Position numbers and translations under genes: made by a program. The notes under the pieces are model-generated. The model made no database searches and was not told the origin of the DNA. It was given only the letters and a program-made list of their open reading frames with translations. This document shows, one piece after another, positions 1 to 8,294 of a DNA stretch of 35,910 bases. Numbering within the stretch: position 1 is the stretch's first letter; every line of letters starts with the position of its first letter. The DNA is from an uncultured Ruminococcus sp. (GTDB taxonomy: Bacteria > Bacillota > Clostridia > Oscillospirales > CAG-272): contig CADBSB010000091.1 of the NCBI GenBank assembly GCA_902797235.1, positions 1-35,910 on the forward strand, written 5' to 3'.

Positions 1-927
1 GACGCGGACGGCTCCGAGACGTATAAGAGAGCAGAATTCGCGCTCAGCACCGATACTCTGAGCGGCTGCGCGTGGAAGGCTTTGAACGAGTACAGAAAGA
101 GCACGTACGACAGCACGACCTCCGACACGGTCGCGGCAATAAAATACTACACCACCGCGGAAGCGAAAGGAACAGACACGGTGTCGTATTCCGCGGCTTT
201 CACGGCTGCCGCGAAAAAGCAGCTTGAGCTTGCGGCGGCGGGCGGCGCGGAGATAATTGTTATCGCCGACGACGAATATACGAACGCTTACCTTGAAATT
301 AAAGACACAACGAAGACCTTCGGCGAGATCACGTTCGTCATCCTCACCGTTCCCGGCTCCCGTGCCGCGACTGCCGTGTCGCTTAACGCGAAGACGACCG
401 CAGTCGTTATCGATGAGGAGCAGTACGGTTATTTATTCGGTTATTACGCCGCGGAAAACGGATATAAGAAGATAGGCTACGCGGGCGCGGACAACGCGGC
501 GTCGTCCGCTTTCATACTCGGTCTTAAAGCCGGCGCGGAGGCTTACGGCGGTGCGGAGGTCATCACTTCCCTTACCTCCTCCGGTCCTGTTGATAACATA
601 GTGAAAGAAGACGTTGAAAAGGTCGCGAAGGACGCCGATATTCTTATAGGCGACAGCCTCACTATGTCTTATATAGCCGCGACGGGTAAGAAGTACGCGA
701 GCATTTACAAGGATGAAAAGGCGGAGTTCTATATAAATATAAATTCCGATATTGTAATACCGAAGCTTACCGAAATTATAAACACCGCGCGTCAGTCGAA
801 CGCGGCGGCGGTCAAGCGCCTCGGCGCCGGCGACGGTATTTTCACCTACTCCAAAAACGACACTTTAATAGACGTTCCCGAGCTTTCGTTATCCAAAACG
901 GACGCGGCATCGACCGACACACAATAA
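1..927 (+). CDS. BMP-family substrate-binding protein, C-terminal part (5' end outside window)
   Basis: The reading frame is open from the first base, so the gene starts upstream of the window. A TTG at 82 is only an internal codon. The sequence (YGYLFGYYAAENGYKKIGY, then a run of short Ala/Gly-rich helices) matches the second lobe of basic membrane lipoprotein (BMP/PnrA-like) periplasmic-binding folds. Family members bind nucleosides or related small solutes for an ABC importer. The signal peptide and lipobox, if any, are not visible. No permease or ATPase gene follows, so its transporter partners would lie upstream or elsewhere. The protein ends in a polar tail and is followed 15 bp later by a hairpin that looks like its terminator. 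The family call is fairly firm; the ligand is unknown. Confidence 0.75.
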   Translation, partial: DADGSETYKRAEFALSTDTLSGCAWKALNEYRKSTYDSTTSDTVAAIKYYTTAEAKGTDTVSYSAAFTAAAKKQLELAAAGGAEIIVIADDEYTNAYLEIKDTTKTFGEITFVILTVPGSRAATAVSLNAKTTAVVIDEEQYGYLFGYYAAENGYKKIGYAGADNAASSAFILGLKAGAEAYGGAEVITSLTSSGPVDNIVKEDVEKVAKDADILIGDSLTMSYIAATGKKYASIYKDEKAEFYININSDIVIPKLTEIINTARQSNAAAVKRLGAGDGIFTYSKNDTLIDVPELSLSKTDAASTDTQ

Positions 928-942
928 TTTAAAGGATAAAAC

Positions 943-968
943 GGGCTGTCTTTTAGCGACAGCCCTTT
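943..968 (+). terminator. Hairpin terminator after the BMP gene
   Basis: An 8-bp perfect stem (gggctgtc 943-950 with gacagccc 958-965), a 7-base loop and a short T run. It lies just upstream of the MATE start at 977, so its right arm sits where a ribosome binding site would normally be. Confidence 0.6.
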
Positions 969-976
969 AACGACCG

Positions 977-2335
977 ATGATAACAGATTTAACGACGGGA
1001 AAACCGGGCAGGCTTATATTCGGCTTTACGATGCCGATGCTTGCGTCAGTCATATTCCAGCAGTTATATACGTTAGCCGACTTCATCATAGCGGGCAAAT
1101 TCGTCAGCATCGACGCGCTCGCGGCTGTCGGCGTTTCCGGCATGGTGACGTTTTTGTTCATGGCGTTTGCAACCGGATCGAATATCGGTATATCCGTCGT
1201 TATCTCGCACCATTTCGGTGCAAAGGATTATGCAAAAACAAAAACGGCGGTATATACCGCTCTGATCTCAATGACGGCGATAGCGGCGGTCTTCACCGTT
1301 ATCGGCCTTATAGTTTCATCTCCTTTGCTTGACGCGATGAACACGGACGCGGCGATAAAAGCGCCGGCGCTTGAATATCTTAACATCTACATTTTAGGGC
1401 TTGTGTTCCTGTTTTTATACAACGTATGCACGGGAGCGTTCTCCGCTCTCGGCGACTCTACCACACCGTTCATTTTCCTTGCGATCTCATCCGTATCGAA
1501 TATAATACTCGATATACTTTTCGTTATCGTTTTCAATATGGGCGTGGCGGGCGTCGCGTGGGCGACGTTTATCTGCCAGGGCTTTGCCTCGGTCGCGGCG
1601 CTGACGGCGCTTTTGATACGGCTCATAAAGAAATTCGAGCCCGCGATTAAAGGCAAGCTCTTCTCTTTCGCGCTGTTCAAGGAGACGGCGAAGCTCGCCG
1701 TGCCGAGCATTTTACAGCAGTCCTTCGTTTCCGTAGGAAACATACTTATCATGGCGAAGGTCAACACGTTTGAAAACGATTTTGTGGCGGCTTACTCGTC
1801 GTGCATAAAGCTGAACACGTTCGTCATCAACTGCTGCATGACGATCGGAAACGCGGTCTCCTCCTACACGGCGCAGAATTTAGGCGCGAGAAAGACGGAG
1901 CGCGTAAAAGGCGGTTTCAGGAGCGGTCTGCTCATAGGCGAAGCGGTGGCGCTGCTTGCGATGATCGTATTCATGATATTCCCGAAGCCCGTTATATCTC
2001 TGTTTCTCGACACGTCGCACCCGGAAAACATACAGGGCGCGATAGAGGCGGGCCGCAATTTCATTTACATCGTCACGCCGTTTTACATTCTCATGACGCT
2101 GAAAATAACGTCCGACGCGGTCCTGCGCGGCGCGGGCGCGATGGCGGAATTCACCGCCGGTACGTTCACTTCCCTTTTCTTACGCGTTTTGCTCTCTCAC
2201 GTTTTGGGCACGCTCATAGGTCAGGACGGCATATGGTGGGCGATCTCGATCGGCTGGGTCCTCCCATGCGCCATGTCGTATATCTTCTACAAAACGGGAA
2301 CGTGGAAGAGGAAGATAAAGAAAATTCAGAATTAA
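977..2335 (+). CDS. MATE family multidrug/metabolite exporter
   Basis: A 452-residue, strongly hydrophobic protein of normal MATE length, with about twelve predicted membrane spans. The N-terminus (DLTTGKPGRLIFGFTMPML) and the following FQQLYTLADFIIAGKFV are the standard opening of Na+- or H+-coupled MATE/DinF-type exporters, which expel cationic drugs or metabolites across the cytoplasmic membrane. The ATG at 977 is chosen because it gives the canonical N-terminus. There is no clear Shine-Dalgarno sequence in front of it: the preceding bases are the right arm of a terminator-like hairpin. Translation may therefore depend on read-through RNA or be weak. No regulator is adjacent and the substrate cannot be inferred. 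Confidence 0.93.
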   Translation: MITDLTTGKPGRLIFGFTMPMLASVIFQQLYTLADFIIAGKFVSIDALAAVGVSGMVTFLFMAFATGSNIGISVVISHHFGAKDYAKTKTAVYTALISMTAIAAVFTVIGLIVSSPLLDAMNTDAAIKAPALEYLNIYILGLVFLFLYNVCTGAFSALGDSTTPFIFLAISSVSNIILDILFVIVFNMGVAGVAWATFICQGFASVAALTALLIRLIKKFEPAIKGKLFSFALFKETAKLAVPSILQQSFVSVGNILIMAKVNTFENDFVAAYSSCIKLNTFVINCCMTIGNAVSSYTAQNLGARKTERVKGGFRSGLLIGEAVALLAMIVFMIFPKPVISLFLDTSHPENIQGAIEAGRNFIYIVTPFYILMTLKITSDAVLRGAGAMAEFTAGTFTSLFLRVLLSHVLGTLIGQDGIWWAISIGWVLPCAMSYIFYKTGTWKRKIKKIQN

Positions 2336-2378
2336 GAATTATGGCGGCTCAACCGTCAGTTTGCGGAGCCGGTGTTCG

Positions 2379-2427
2379 CCTCATCCGTCACGGCAAAGCC
2401 GTGCCACCTTCCCCAACAGGGGAAGGC
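2379..2427. repeat. Dispersed double-hairpin repeat, copy 1
   Basis: Two adjacent stem-loops: cacggc/gccgtg (2389-2394/2398-2403) and ccttcccc/ggggaagg (2407-2414/2419-2426). The same layout, with different but still paired stem bases, recurs at 17885-17928 and 28385-28430. Confidence 0.7.
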
Positions 2428-2447
2428 AAAAAATGCCCCGAAAGTTC

Positions 2448-2484
2448 GGGGGGATGGCGGGGGTTTGGGGGCGGATAAGGGGGG
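2448..2484 (+). other. Predicted G-quadruplex motif
   Basis: Four runs of five or six G (2448-2453, 2459-2463, 2467-2471, 2479-2484) are separated by loops of 5, 3 and 7 bases. This satisfies the usual G-quadruplex pattern with room to spare. It lies downstream of the MATE gene on the same strand. Confidence 0.55.
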
Positions 2485-2626
2485 AGCGGGAGCCCCAAGC
2501 GCGCCGCGTTCCGCGGCGCACCGAATCGTCGGCGGCAGGGGTTCCCCGCGTGACACGGTCACGCGGGGGTTCCCGTAAGCCGAATATAACGTTCCGTACG
2601 GCGGAACATATAACTAAACACTGTAA

Positions 2627-2655
2627 TAAAAAAACGGCGGGAGCAAGCCCCCGCC
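2627..2655 (-). terminator. Rho-independent terminator of the DUF1846 gene
   Basis: Read on the minus strand: ggcggg, an 8-base loop, cccgcc (2636-2641/2650-2655), then a run of seven T. It begins about 15 bp after the stop codon. Confidence 0.85.
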
Positions 2656-2669
2656 CTACGTTTCAATTT

Positions 2670-4157
2670 TTAGTTGATATATAAATCTTTCGATATAAAC
2701 TCCGGCTCGCACGTGAGGTTTATATGCAGACGCTTTACGTATTCCTCCTCGCTCGGGGTGAGCATTTTGGTCGAATGTGCCTCGCAATGGTTGAGCTCGG
2801 GGAGCTTTTGCAGAGCGTACGCGACGGACGGGTTTGTCGCGGCGCAGATGCTCAGCGCTATCAGCGCCTCGTGTAAATTCAGCTTGCTCGCCTTTGAGCC
2901 TATCGAGCGCTTCATCGTCGTTATCGGCTCAAGTACTACGGGCGAGATAAGATGTATATCGTCGGCGATGCCCGACAGATATTTGATCGCGTTAATCATC
3001 GCGGCGGAGGCGGCGGAGATCATGGGCGAGGATTTGCCCGTTACTACGTGGCCGTCGCTCAGCTTTATCGCTACACAATGCAGACCGCCGGTCTTCTCCG
3101 CTTTATCAAGCGCGTACTGCACGACGTCTCTGTCCGTCTTGTTGGCGTTAAGCTCCTCCATCAAAGCCTCGCAGCGGAAAACGACGCTCTGGTCACAAAG
3201 GCCGTTTTTATAGTCGCAGGCGGCTTTGAAATACCTTCTTATGACCTCCTGCTTTGACGCTTCGCGGCACACGTCATCGTCACAGATGCAGAAGCCCGCC
3301 ATGTTGACGCCCATATCGGTAGGCGATTTGTATATATCGTCGGTCGTGCCGGAGATCCTTGACAGTATCTTGCGGACCACGGGGAACGCCTCAACGTCTC
3401 TGTTATAGTTTACGGTCGTTATCCCGTACGCTTCAAGGTGGTACGGGTCGATCATATTGACGTCGGACAGATCGGCTGTCGCCGCCTCGTACGCTATGTT
3501 TATCGGGTGCTTTAAGGGCAAATTCCAGATCGGGAACGTCTCGAATTTAGCGTAACCGGCGTTTACTCCGCGCTTTCTTTCGTGATATATCTGAGATAAG
3601 CACGTCGCCAGCTTGCCCGAGCCGGGGCCCGGCGCGGTGACTACGACGAGCGGGCGCGTTGTGGGAACAAAATCGTTTGCGCCGTACCCGTTGTCGCTCG
3701 TTATGGTGTCTATATCGTTGGGGTAGCCTTTTATTACGCGGTGGATGAAGACGCGCTCTCCTCTGATCTCAAGCTTTTTCTTGAAGATCTCAGCCGACGG
3801 CTGGCCTACGTACTGCGTTATTACGACGGCGGAAACGTAAATGTCAAGCGAACGCAATGCGTCTATAAGACGGAGCACGTCCGTATCGTACGTTATGCCG
3901 TAATCGGCGCGTATCTTTTTGCGCTCTATGTCCGCGGCGTTGATGATAACGATTATTTCAAGCTGATCCTTCAGCTTTTTCAAAAGTCTGATCTTCGAGT
4001 CGGGTGCGAATCCAGGCAGAACTCTTGACGCGTGATAGTCGTCAAACAGCTTTCCGCCGAATTCAAGATAAAGCTTGTTGTCAAATCTGTTGATGCGCTC
4101 AAGGATCCTCTGAGACTGCATCTCAACGTATTTTTCATTGTCAAATCCGATTTTCAT
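2670..4157 (-). CDS. DUF1846 domain protein
   Basis: A 495-residue protein whose full length matches the DUF1846 family (PF08903), which is common in Firmicutes. Structures exist for family members but the cellular role is not settled. Recognisable stretches include the N-terminal KIGFDNEKYVEMQSQ, a glycine-rich APGPGSGKLATC segment that resembles a nucleotide-binding loop, and GYAKFETFPIWNLPL. No signal peptide or membrane segment is seen, so it should be cytoplasmic. The start at 4157 is preferred over an upstream in-frame codon at 4178 because AGAGGGG lies about 8 bases before it. It is transcribed alone from a near-consensus promoter (4189-4217) and closed by its own terminator. Family confident; function unknown. 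Confidence 0.92.
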   Translation of the reverse strand: MKIGFDNEKYVEMQSQRILERINRFDNKLYLEFGGKLFDDYHASRVLPGFAPDSKIRLLKKLKDQLEIIVIINAADIERKKIRADYGITYDTDVLRLIDALRSLDIYVSAVVITQYVGQPSAEIFKKKLEIRGERVFIHRVIKGYPNDIDTITSDNGYGANDFVPTTRPLVVVTAPGPGSGKLATCLSQIYHERKRGVNAGYAKFETFPIWNLPLKHPINIAYEAATADLSDVNMIDPYHLEAYGITTVNYNRDVEAFPVVRKILSRISGTTDDIYKSPTDMGVNMAGFCICDDDVCREASKQEVIRRYFKAACDYKNGLCDQSVVFRCEALMEELNANKTDRDVVQYALDKAEKTGGLHCVAIKLSDGHVVTGKSSPMISAASAAMINAIKYLSGIADDIHLISPVVLEPITTMKRSIGSKASKLNLHEALIALSICAATNPSVAYALQKLPELNHCEAHSTKMLTPSEEEYVKRLHINLTCEPEFISKDLYIN

Positions 4158-4188
4158 AAAGACACCCCTCTGAATCAATATCGTTACT

Positions 4189-4217
4189 ATTATAATACAT
4201 TTTCATCGATTTGTAAA
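4189..4217 (-). promoter_or_regulatory. Sigma-A promoter for the DUF1846 gene
   Basis: On the minus strand, TTTACA (4212-4217), a 17-bp spacer and TATAAT (4189-4194), about 30 bp ahead of the chosen start codon. Confidence 0.75.
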
Positions 4218-4266
4218 TAGGAAAAACTCAAAAAATAAATTTTTTTACAAAGAAAGGTCGTATTTT

Positions 4267-6345
4267 ATGTTCAGACAAGCAAACTGGATCTGGTGCAAAA
4301 ACGGACAAAGCCCGGATCTGTACGTAAATTTCATAAAGGAGTTTGAATCGGGCGAAAAAGCTACCTTGAAGATCGCCGCCGATTCAAATTATACCGTATA
4401 TATAAACGGCAAGCTCGCCGCTTTCGGTCAGTACGCTGATTATCCCGATTTTAAGGTTTTTGATACCGTTGATATAAGCGAATTCATTAAGCCCGGCAAA
4501 AACACGTTTGCCGCGGTCGTCTGGTATTTCGGAGCGCCGTTTTTTACGTACAAGCCGGGAAACGCCGGGCTGATTTACGAAATAGAATCCGACGGTAAGA
4601 TCGCCGCGAAAAGCGACGGGGAGACGTACAGCAGACGCGCGAAGGATTATATAAGCGGTATGTGCCACGCGATAAGCGGACAGCTCGGTTTTTCCTACCA
4701 TTACGACTTTAAAGGCGCGACTGACTGGTTTGAGCCGGACGGTGAAAGGGACGGATTTGAGCCGAGCGTGACAGTTGACGGCATATCATACGATTTTACG
4801 CCCCGCCCGATAAAAAAGCTGATCATGCGCGAGCGCAAAGCGGCGAAAATGACGATGCAGGGCACGTTTGAATACCCCGAGGAGCGTGTGAACACGCAGA
4901 CGGATATGCAGCACGCCGCGCTTTCGTTTTATTTTCCGCACGAGATCGGAAAAGGCACCACGTCCTTCCCGTTTGAATTTGAGGCGAAAAAGGATATATT
5001 TTTCATCGTTGACCTCGGCGCGGAGACGGCGGGCTTCCTCGATTTTGACATAACCGTACCGGAGGATGCCGATATGGAGGTCGGCTACGGCGAGCACCTT
5101 GTTGACGGGCGGTGCCGTACGTCCATACGCGATTTTACCGCGGATTTCAAGCTGAAAGCCGGAAGAAACGTGTTTTTGAACACCTTCCGCCGCTTCGGGT
5201 GCAGATATTTGCAGTTTTTCATACACACGAACAAGGCGCATATCGATTACGCGGGTCTGAGACCCACCGAATACCCGGTGAACATCAAAAAACCGGAGCT
5301 TTCAAACCTTTTGAGAAACACTATTTACGAGGTGTGCGAAAACACGCTTTTACAGTGTATGCACGAGCATTACGAGGACTGCCCGTGGCGCGAACAGTCG
5401 CTTTACACTATGGATTCACGCAATCAGATGCTTTGCGGCTATTACGCGTTCAAAGAGTACGAATTTCCGCGCGCGTGCTTGAAGTTAATATCGCTCGGTA
5501 TGCGCGAGGACGGGATTTTATCGCTTTGCTACCCCGCGGGCGCGGATTATCCGATACCGTCGTTTTCGCTAATGTACTTTATACAGATGCGCGAATATAT
5601 AGATTACAGCCGCGACAAGAGCCTTGCGAAAGAGGTATATCCGGTTTTACAGAGGTTGATGAAAACGTTTGTTGACAGGATCGGCGATAACGGTCTCTGC
5701 CGCAATTTTGAGGATAGCTCTGTCGGCGCAATATGGAACTTCTACGAATGGTCCGACACCATGACGGGCGGCGGAAAGGAATCTAAGACCGCGTACGAGG
5801 CGCCGCTGAACGCAGATCTATCGCTCGCGTTGCAAAACCTTGCGGCTATCTGCGCGTATATAGGCAAGGACGCGGACGGGATGAAATACGCGGAGACGGC
5901 GTATAAGATAAATCAGGCGATCAAAAAGAATTTCTATAACGAAAAAACAAAGCTTTTCAATTCATTCGACAACAGAGATTTTGATAAATACAGCGTTTTA
6001 ACGAACGCCCTTTGCCTGCTCTGCGGCGCGGCGGAGGACGTTGACAAGACCGTGATCTTACAGATACTTGAAAAGAACGGCGGTGAGGTCGACGGCGCGG
6101 CGGTCATACCGAACACGCTTTCAATGAATTCGTTCCGCTTTGACGCGCTTTTGAAGGTCGACGGCAAAAAGTATAAAGACGTGATATTGAACGAGCTTGA
6201 CCGCGATTATCTGTATATGTTAAGATCCGGCGCGACGTCGTTCTGGGAGACGATAAACGGCGATTACGATTTCGGCTACGCCGGAAGCCTCTGCCACGGC
6301 TGGAGTGCCTTGCCGATTTACTACTATGAGATTTTGAACGGTTAA
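4267..6345 (+). CDS. GH78-type alpha-L-rhamnosidase-like glycoside hydrolase
   Basis: A 692-residue cytoplasmic enzyme with no signal peptide. An N-terminal beta-rich region (about 1-200, containing ADSNYTVYINGK and a carbohydrate-binding-like fold) precedes the six-hairpin (alpha/alpha)6 barrel. The catalytic signature EDCPWREQSLYTMD carries Asp371, Glu376 and Asp383, with exactly the D-x4-E-x6-D spacing of GH78 rhamnosidases. Near the C-terminus, SFWETINGD supplies Glu661, at the position of the general base. It would remove terminal rhamnose, or a related 6-deoxyhexose, from imported oligosaccharides or plant glycosides. The ATG at 4267 has GAAAGG about 9 bases upstream. The gene stands alone, divergent from DUF1846. 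The exact substrate is not deducible, because GH78 homologues outside characterised subfamilies vary. Confidence 0.88.
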   Translation: MFRQANWIWCKNGQSPDLYVNFIKEFESGEKATLKIAADSNYTVYINGKLAAFGQYADYPDFKVFDTVDISEFIKPGKNTFAAVVWYFGAPFFTYKPGNAGLIYEIESDGKIAAKSDGETYSRRAKDYISGMCHAISGQLGFSYHYDFKGATDWFEPDGERDGFEPSVTVDGISYDFTPRPIKKLIMRERKAAKMTMQGTFEYPEERVNTQTDMQHAALSFYFPHEIGKGTTSFPFEFEAKKDIFFIVDLGAETAGFLDFDITVPEDADMEVGYGEHLVDGRCRTSIRDFTADFKLKAGRNVFLNTFRRFGCRYLQFFIHTNKAHIDYAGLRPTEYPVNIKKPELSNLLRNTIYEVCENTLLQCMHEHYEDCPWREQSLYTMDSRNQMLCGYYAFKEYEFPRACLKLISLGMREDGILSLCYPAGADYPIPSFSLMYFIQMREYIDYSRDKSLAKEVYPVLQRLMKTFVDRIGDNGLCRNFEDSSVGAIWNFYEWSDTMTGGGKESKTAYEAPLNADLSLALQNLAAICAYIGKDADGMKYAETAYKINQAIKKNFYNEKTKLFNSFDNRDFDKYSVLTNALCLLCGAAEDVDKTVILQILEKNGGEVDGAAVIPNTLSMNSFRFDALLKVDGKKYKDVILNELDRDYLYMLRSGATSFWETINGDYDFGYAGSLCHGWSALPIYYYEILNG

Positions 6346-6370
6346 ACAATTCGGAATTCTGAACTATTAA

Positions 6371-6400
6371 CGGGAGGCTGTTATTTTGCCTCCCGTGTTT
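6371..6400. terminator. Bidirectional terminator between GH78 and spoIVB genes
   Basis: An 8-bp perfect stem (cgggaggc 6371-6378 with gcctcccg 6388-6395) and a T-rich loop lie between two convergent stop codons. Only a short T run follows on the plus strand. Confidence 0.65.
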
Positions 6401-7540
6401 TCAATTATTTTCAAGCATATTTTCGATAAATATCCCGTACCCTTTCGTGGGGTCGTTGACTAAGACGTGGGTGACGGCGCCTATGAGCTTGCCGTCCTGC
6501 AGGATCGGGCTGCCGCTCATGCCCTGGACTATTCCGCCGGTCTTGCGGATAAGCTCCGGGTCCGTTACCTTTATTATAAAGTTCTTTGTTTTGCCGTCGT
6601 ATGACAGTATTTTCGTTATCTTTGCGTTATACTCGCCGACGCCGCAGTCGTCGACCGTGCAGAGTATCGTAACGTCGCCCTCTTTAACCTTGTCCTTATA
6701 CGCGATCTGCAAAAGTCTGCCCGCAAAAGCTTTATCGAGCCTGCCGAACACGCCCGCTTCCGAATTGCCGGTGAGGATTCCGCACGGATCTTTTTCAAAA
6801 TAACCGCGCAGCTCCCCGGGCTCTCCGTTTTTGCCGCGCTTTACGCCCGTGATCTTCGCGTCGTACACTTCTCCGCTCTCAAACGGCAATAACTGCCCCG
6901 TTTCCGCGTCGCAGATACCGTGGCCGAGACCGCCGAAACCGTTTGAATCCGGTATTATATAAGTTATCGTACCTATACCGGCGGCGCTGTCTCTTACCCA
7001 CATACCGGCCTTGTATTCTCCCGCTCTGTCGCACGCCGGGTAAAGCGTCGTTTCGTACTCGACCGATCCGCGTTTATATCTTATATCGAGCGCCTTTCCG
7101 GCGCCGTTTTTTATTATATCCGTAAACTGCTTTGCCGACGTTATCTTTTCACCGTCCGCTTCAAGTATAACGTCCTCCTCGCACAGTCCCGCGTCACGCC
7201 CCGGACATACGTCGCCGTAATCCGTCTCCACGGTGCCGAGGCCGGATATTATAACGCCCTTTGTTTTGAGCTTTACGCCGAAGCTCTGACCGCCCGCTAT
7301 CACGTCCGTCTTTTTTAAAACGGAGACGGACACGTTTTTTACCGGTATGCCGAAAACGCTTACCGTCGCCGTATTACCGTCGCCGTAACCGTAGCTTGTA
7401 AAAGCGGGAGCGACCGGCGTCTCGCCCTCGATCACCGATATATTCCCGCCCGCCGCCATATCAGCCGCGCCCGCCGCTCCGAGCAGCAGGCAGACCGCGG
7501 CAAATACGGTACACAGCAGTTTTTTTGTTTTCCCTTTCAT
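6401..7540 (-). CDS. spoIVB: SpoIVB-type sporulation serine peptidase (S55)
   Basis: A 379-residue protein with an N-terminal signal/anchor (LLCTVFAAVCLLLGAAGAA), a PDZ-like domain at about 85-165 and a C-terminal S55 peptidase domain. The triad is visible as His207 (GGLGHGICD), Asp327 (VTDPEL) and Ser342 (VQGMSGSP). The Asp-Ser spacing of 15 is the same as in Bacillus subtilis SpoIVB. In that organism SpoIVB is secreted from the forespore into the intermembrane space and cleaves SpoIVFA, which activates SpoIVFB and then pro-sigma-K. GGGAG precedes the ATG at 7540. In many Firmicutes spoIVB lies beside spo0A. Here it follows two deacetylase genes and is not linked to spo0A within the window. 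The identity is strong. Confidence 0.95.
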   Translation of the reverse strand: MKGKTKKLLCTVFAAVCLLLGAAGAADMAAGGNISVIEGETPVAPAFTSYGYGDGNTATVSVFGIPVKNVSVSVLKKTDVIAGGQSFGVKLKTKGVIISGLGTVETDYGDVCPGRDAGLCEEDVILEADGEKITSAKQFTDIIKNGAGKALDIRYKRGSVEYETTLYPACDRAGEYKAGMWVRDSAAGIGTITYIIPDSNGFGGLGHGICDAETGQLLPFESGEVYDAKITGVKRGKNGEPGELRGYFEKDPCGILTGNSEAGVFGRLDKAFAGRLLQIAYKDKVKEGDVTILCTVDDCGVGEYNAKITKILSYDGKTKNFIIKVTDPELIRKTGGIVQGMSGSPILQDGKLIGAVTHVLVNDPTKGYGIFIENMLENN

Positions 7541-7559
7541 ATCACAGCTCTCCCGAATT

Positions 7560-7588
7560 TATTATATCCGTTGCAGGCGAGCATATTC
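7560..7588 (-). promoter_or_regulatory. Candidate forespore (sigma-G-like) promoter of spoIVB
   Basis: On the minus strand, GAATA (7584-7588) fits the sigma-G -35 consensus GMATR. After 17 bp, TATAATA (7560-7566) fits the -10 CATNNTA except for its first base. It sits about 20 bp before the start codon. The TATAAT core could also serve sigma-A, but no good -35 is present for that. This is a consensus match only. Confidence 0.4.
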
Positions 7589-7598
7589 ACCTGCCCGA

Positions 7599-8294
7599 TT
7601 ATGATTTGTTCTCTCTCATCATTTTATCCGATGAAAAAAGATGATATGTCGGGTTTATATGGTATAACTCGCTGACCGTGACAAATTCGTAACCTTGTGC
7701 TTTCAAATACGGTATTATTTCCCTCAAAACGTCAGGCGTGGGCGACGGCGGCGTTATATAATCGTGGAATAAGATTATCGAGCCATTTTTTATATTTGTT
7801 TTTATATTCTCTATTATTTTTTTCTTATCGGTATGCGCCCAGTCCCGTGTGTCTATATCCCAGAACACTTCCGTTTTGTTCATACCGCTTATCAGCGCGT
7901 CGATCTGCTTTCCGTGCCTGCCCTCGGGCGGGCGGAAAAGGGTGGGAGTTACGCCTGTAATATCATATATTATACCGTCCGCTTCCTTTATTTCCGCACT
8001 TATCTTTTCACGGTTTTTCTCGGTGATTTTTATGTGAGAATACGTGTGATTTCCTATCTCATGACCTAAATCGTACTCCGCGCGAAGCAGCTCCGGGTAT
8101 CTTTCCGCGTTCTCCCCGACGACGAAAAAGGTGGCTTTCACGTCGTTTTCGTAAAGTATTTTTAAAATCTCCGCCGTGTATTTAGGGTGCGGTCCGTCGT
8201 CAAACGTGAGGGCGACGTATTTTTTGTTGTTTGCGGAGGCTGAAAACGGCAAAAGGAGCGAGAACAAAAGTATGATCGAAACCGCTTTTATCAT
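7599..8294 (-). CDS. Secreted polysaccharide deacetylase (CE4/NodB domain)
   Basis: A 231-residue protein with a signal peptide (about 1-21, ending SASA) and one complete NodB domain. Motif 1 is TFDDGPHPKYT (Asp32, Asp33), motif 2 GNHTYSH (His83, His87), motif 3 RPPEG (Arg121 onward), motif 4 DIDTRDW and motif 5 ILFHD. These are the metal ligands and catalytic residues of CE4 enzymes, which remove N-acetyl groups from peptidoglycan or other amino-sugar polymers outside the membrane. Its start overlaps the stop of the upstream pdaA-like gene by 4 bp (ATGA), so the two are translationally coupled. With spoIVB downstream, a role in spore cortex or wall remodelling is likely but inferred. Confidence 0.9.
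   Translation of the reverse strand: MIKAVSIILLFSLLLPFSASANNKKYVALTFDDGPHPKYTAEILKILYENDVKATFFVVGENAERYPELLRAEYDLGHEIGNHTYSHIKITEKNREKISAEIKEADGIIYDITGVTPTLFRPPEGRHGKQIDALISGMNKTEVFWDIDTRDWAHTDKKKIIENIKTNIKNGSIILFHDYITPPSPTPDVLREIIPYLKAQGYEFVTVSELYHINPTYHLFSSDKMMRENKS

Larger units (their letters stand above)
2336..2669. repeat. Non-coding hairpin-rich and G-rich intergenic stretch
   Basis: About 330 bp between convergent genes with no credible ORF. It holds a double-hairpin repeat (2379-2427), a G-tract block (2448-2484), and three perfect stems: 8 bp at 2501-2508/2512-2519, 11 bp at 2544-2554/2558-2568, and 6 bp at 2591-2596/2602-2607. It ends with a terminator for the minus-strand gene. 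Short open frames across it translate to low-complexity Arg/Pro/Gly-rich peptides with no plausible ribosome binding site. It looks like a nest of dispersed palindromic repeats. Confidence 0.7.

Noticed and set aside
1801..2478. A 225-codon frame overlapping the MATE gene and running into the repeat
   Set aside because: Arg/His-rich out-of-frame shadow of membrane-protein codons.
2361..2684. Open frames (60-107 codons) across the hairpin region after the MATE gene
   Set aside because: Arg/Pro/Gly-rich translations of palindromic repeats, no ribosome binding site, overlap a terminator.
4211..4240. Plus-strand promoter TTGTAA...ATAAAT for the GH78 gene
   Set aside because: Both hexamers are poor and AT-rich background makes such matches likely; the true promoter was not located.
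4786..5241. A 151-codon frame antisense to the GH78 gene
   Set aside because: The GH78 frame carries correctly spaced catalytic residues through this region.
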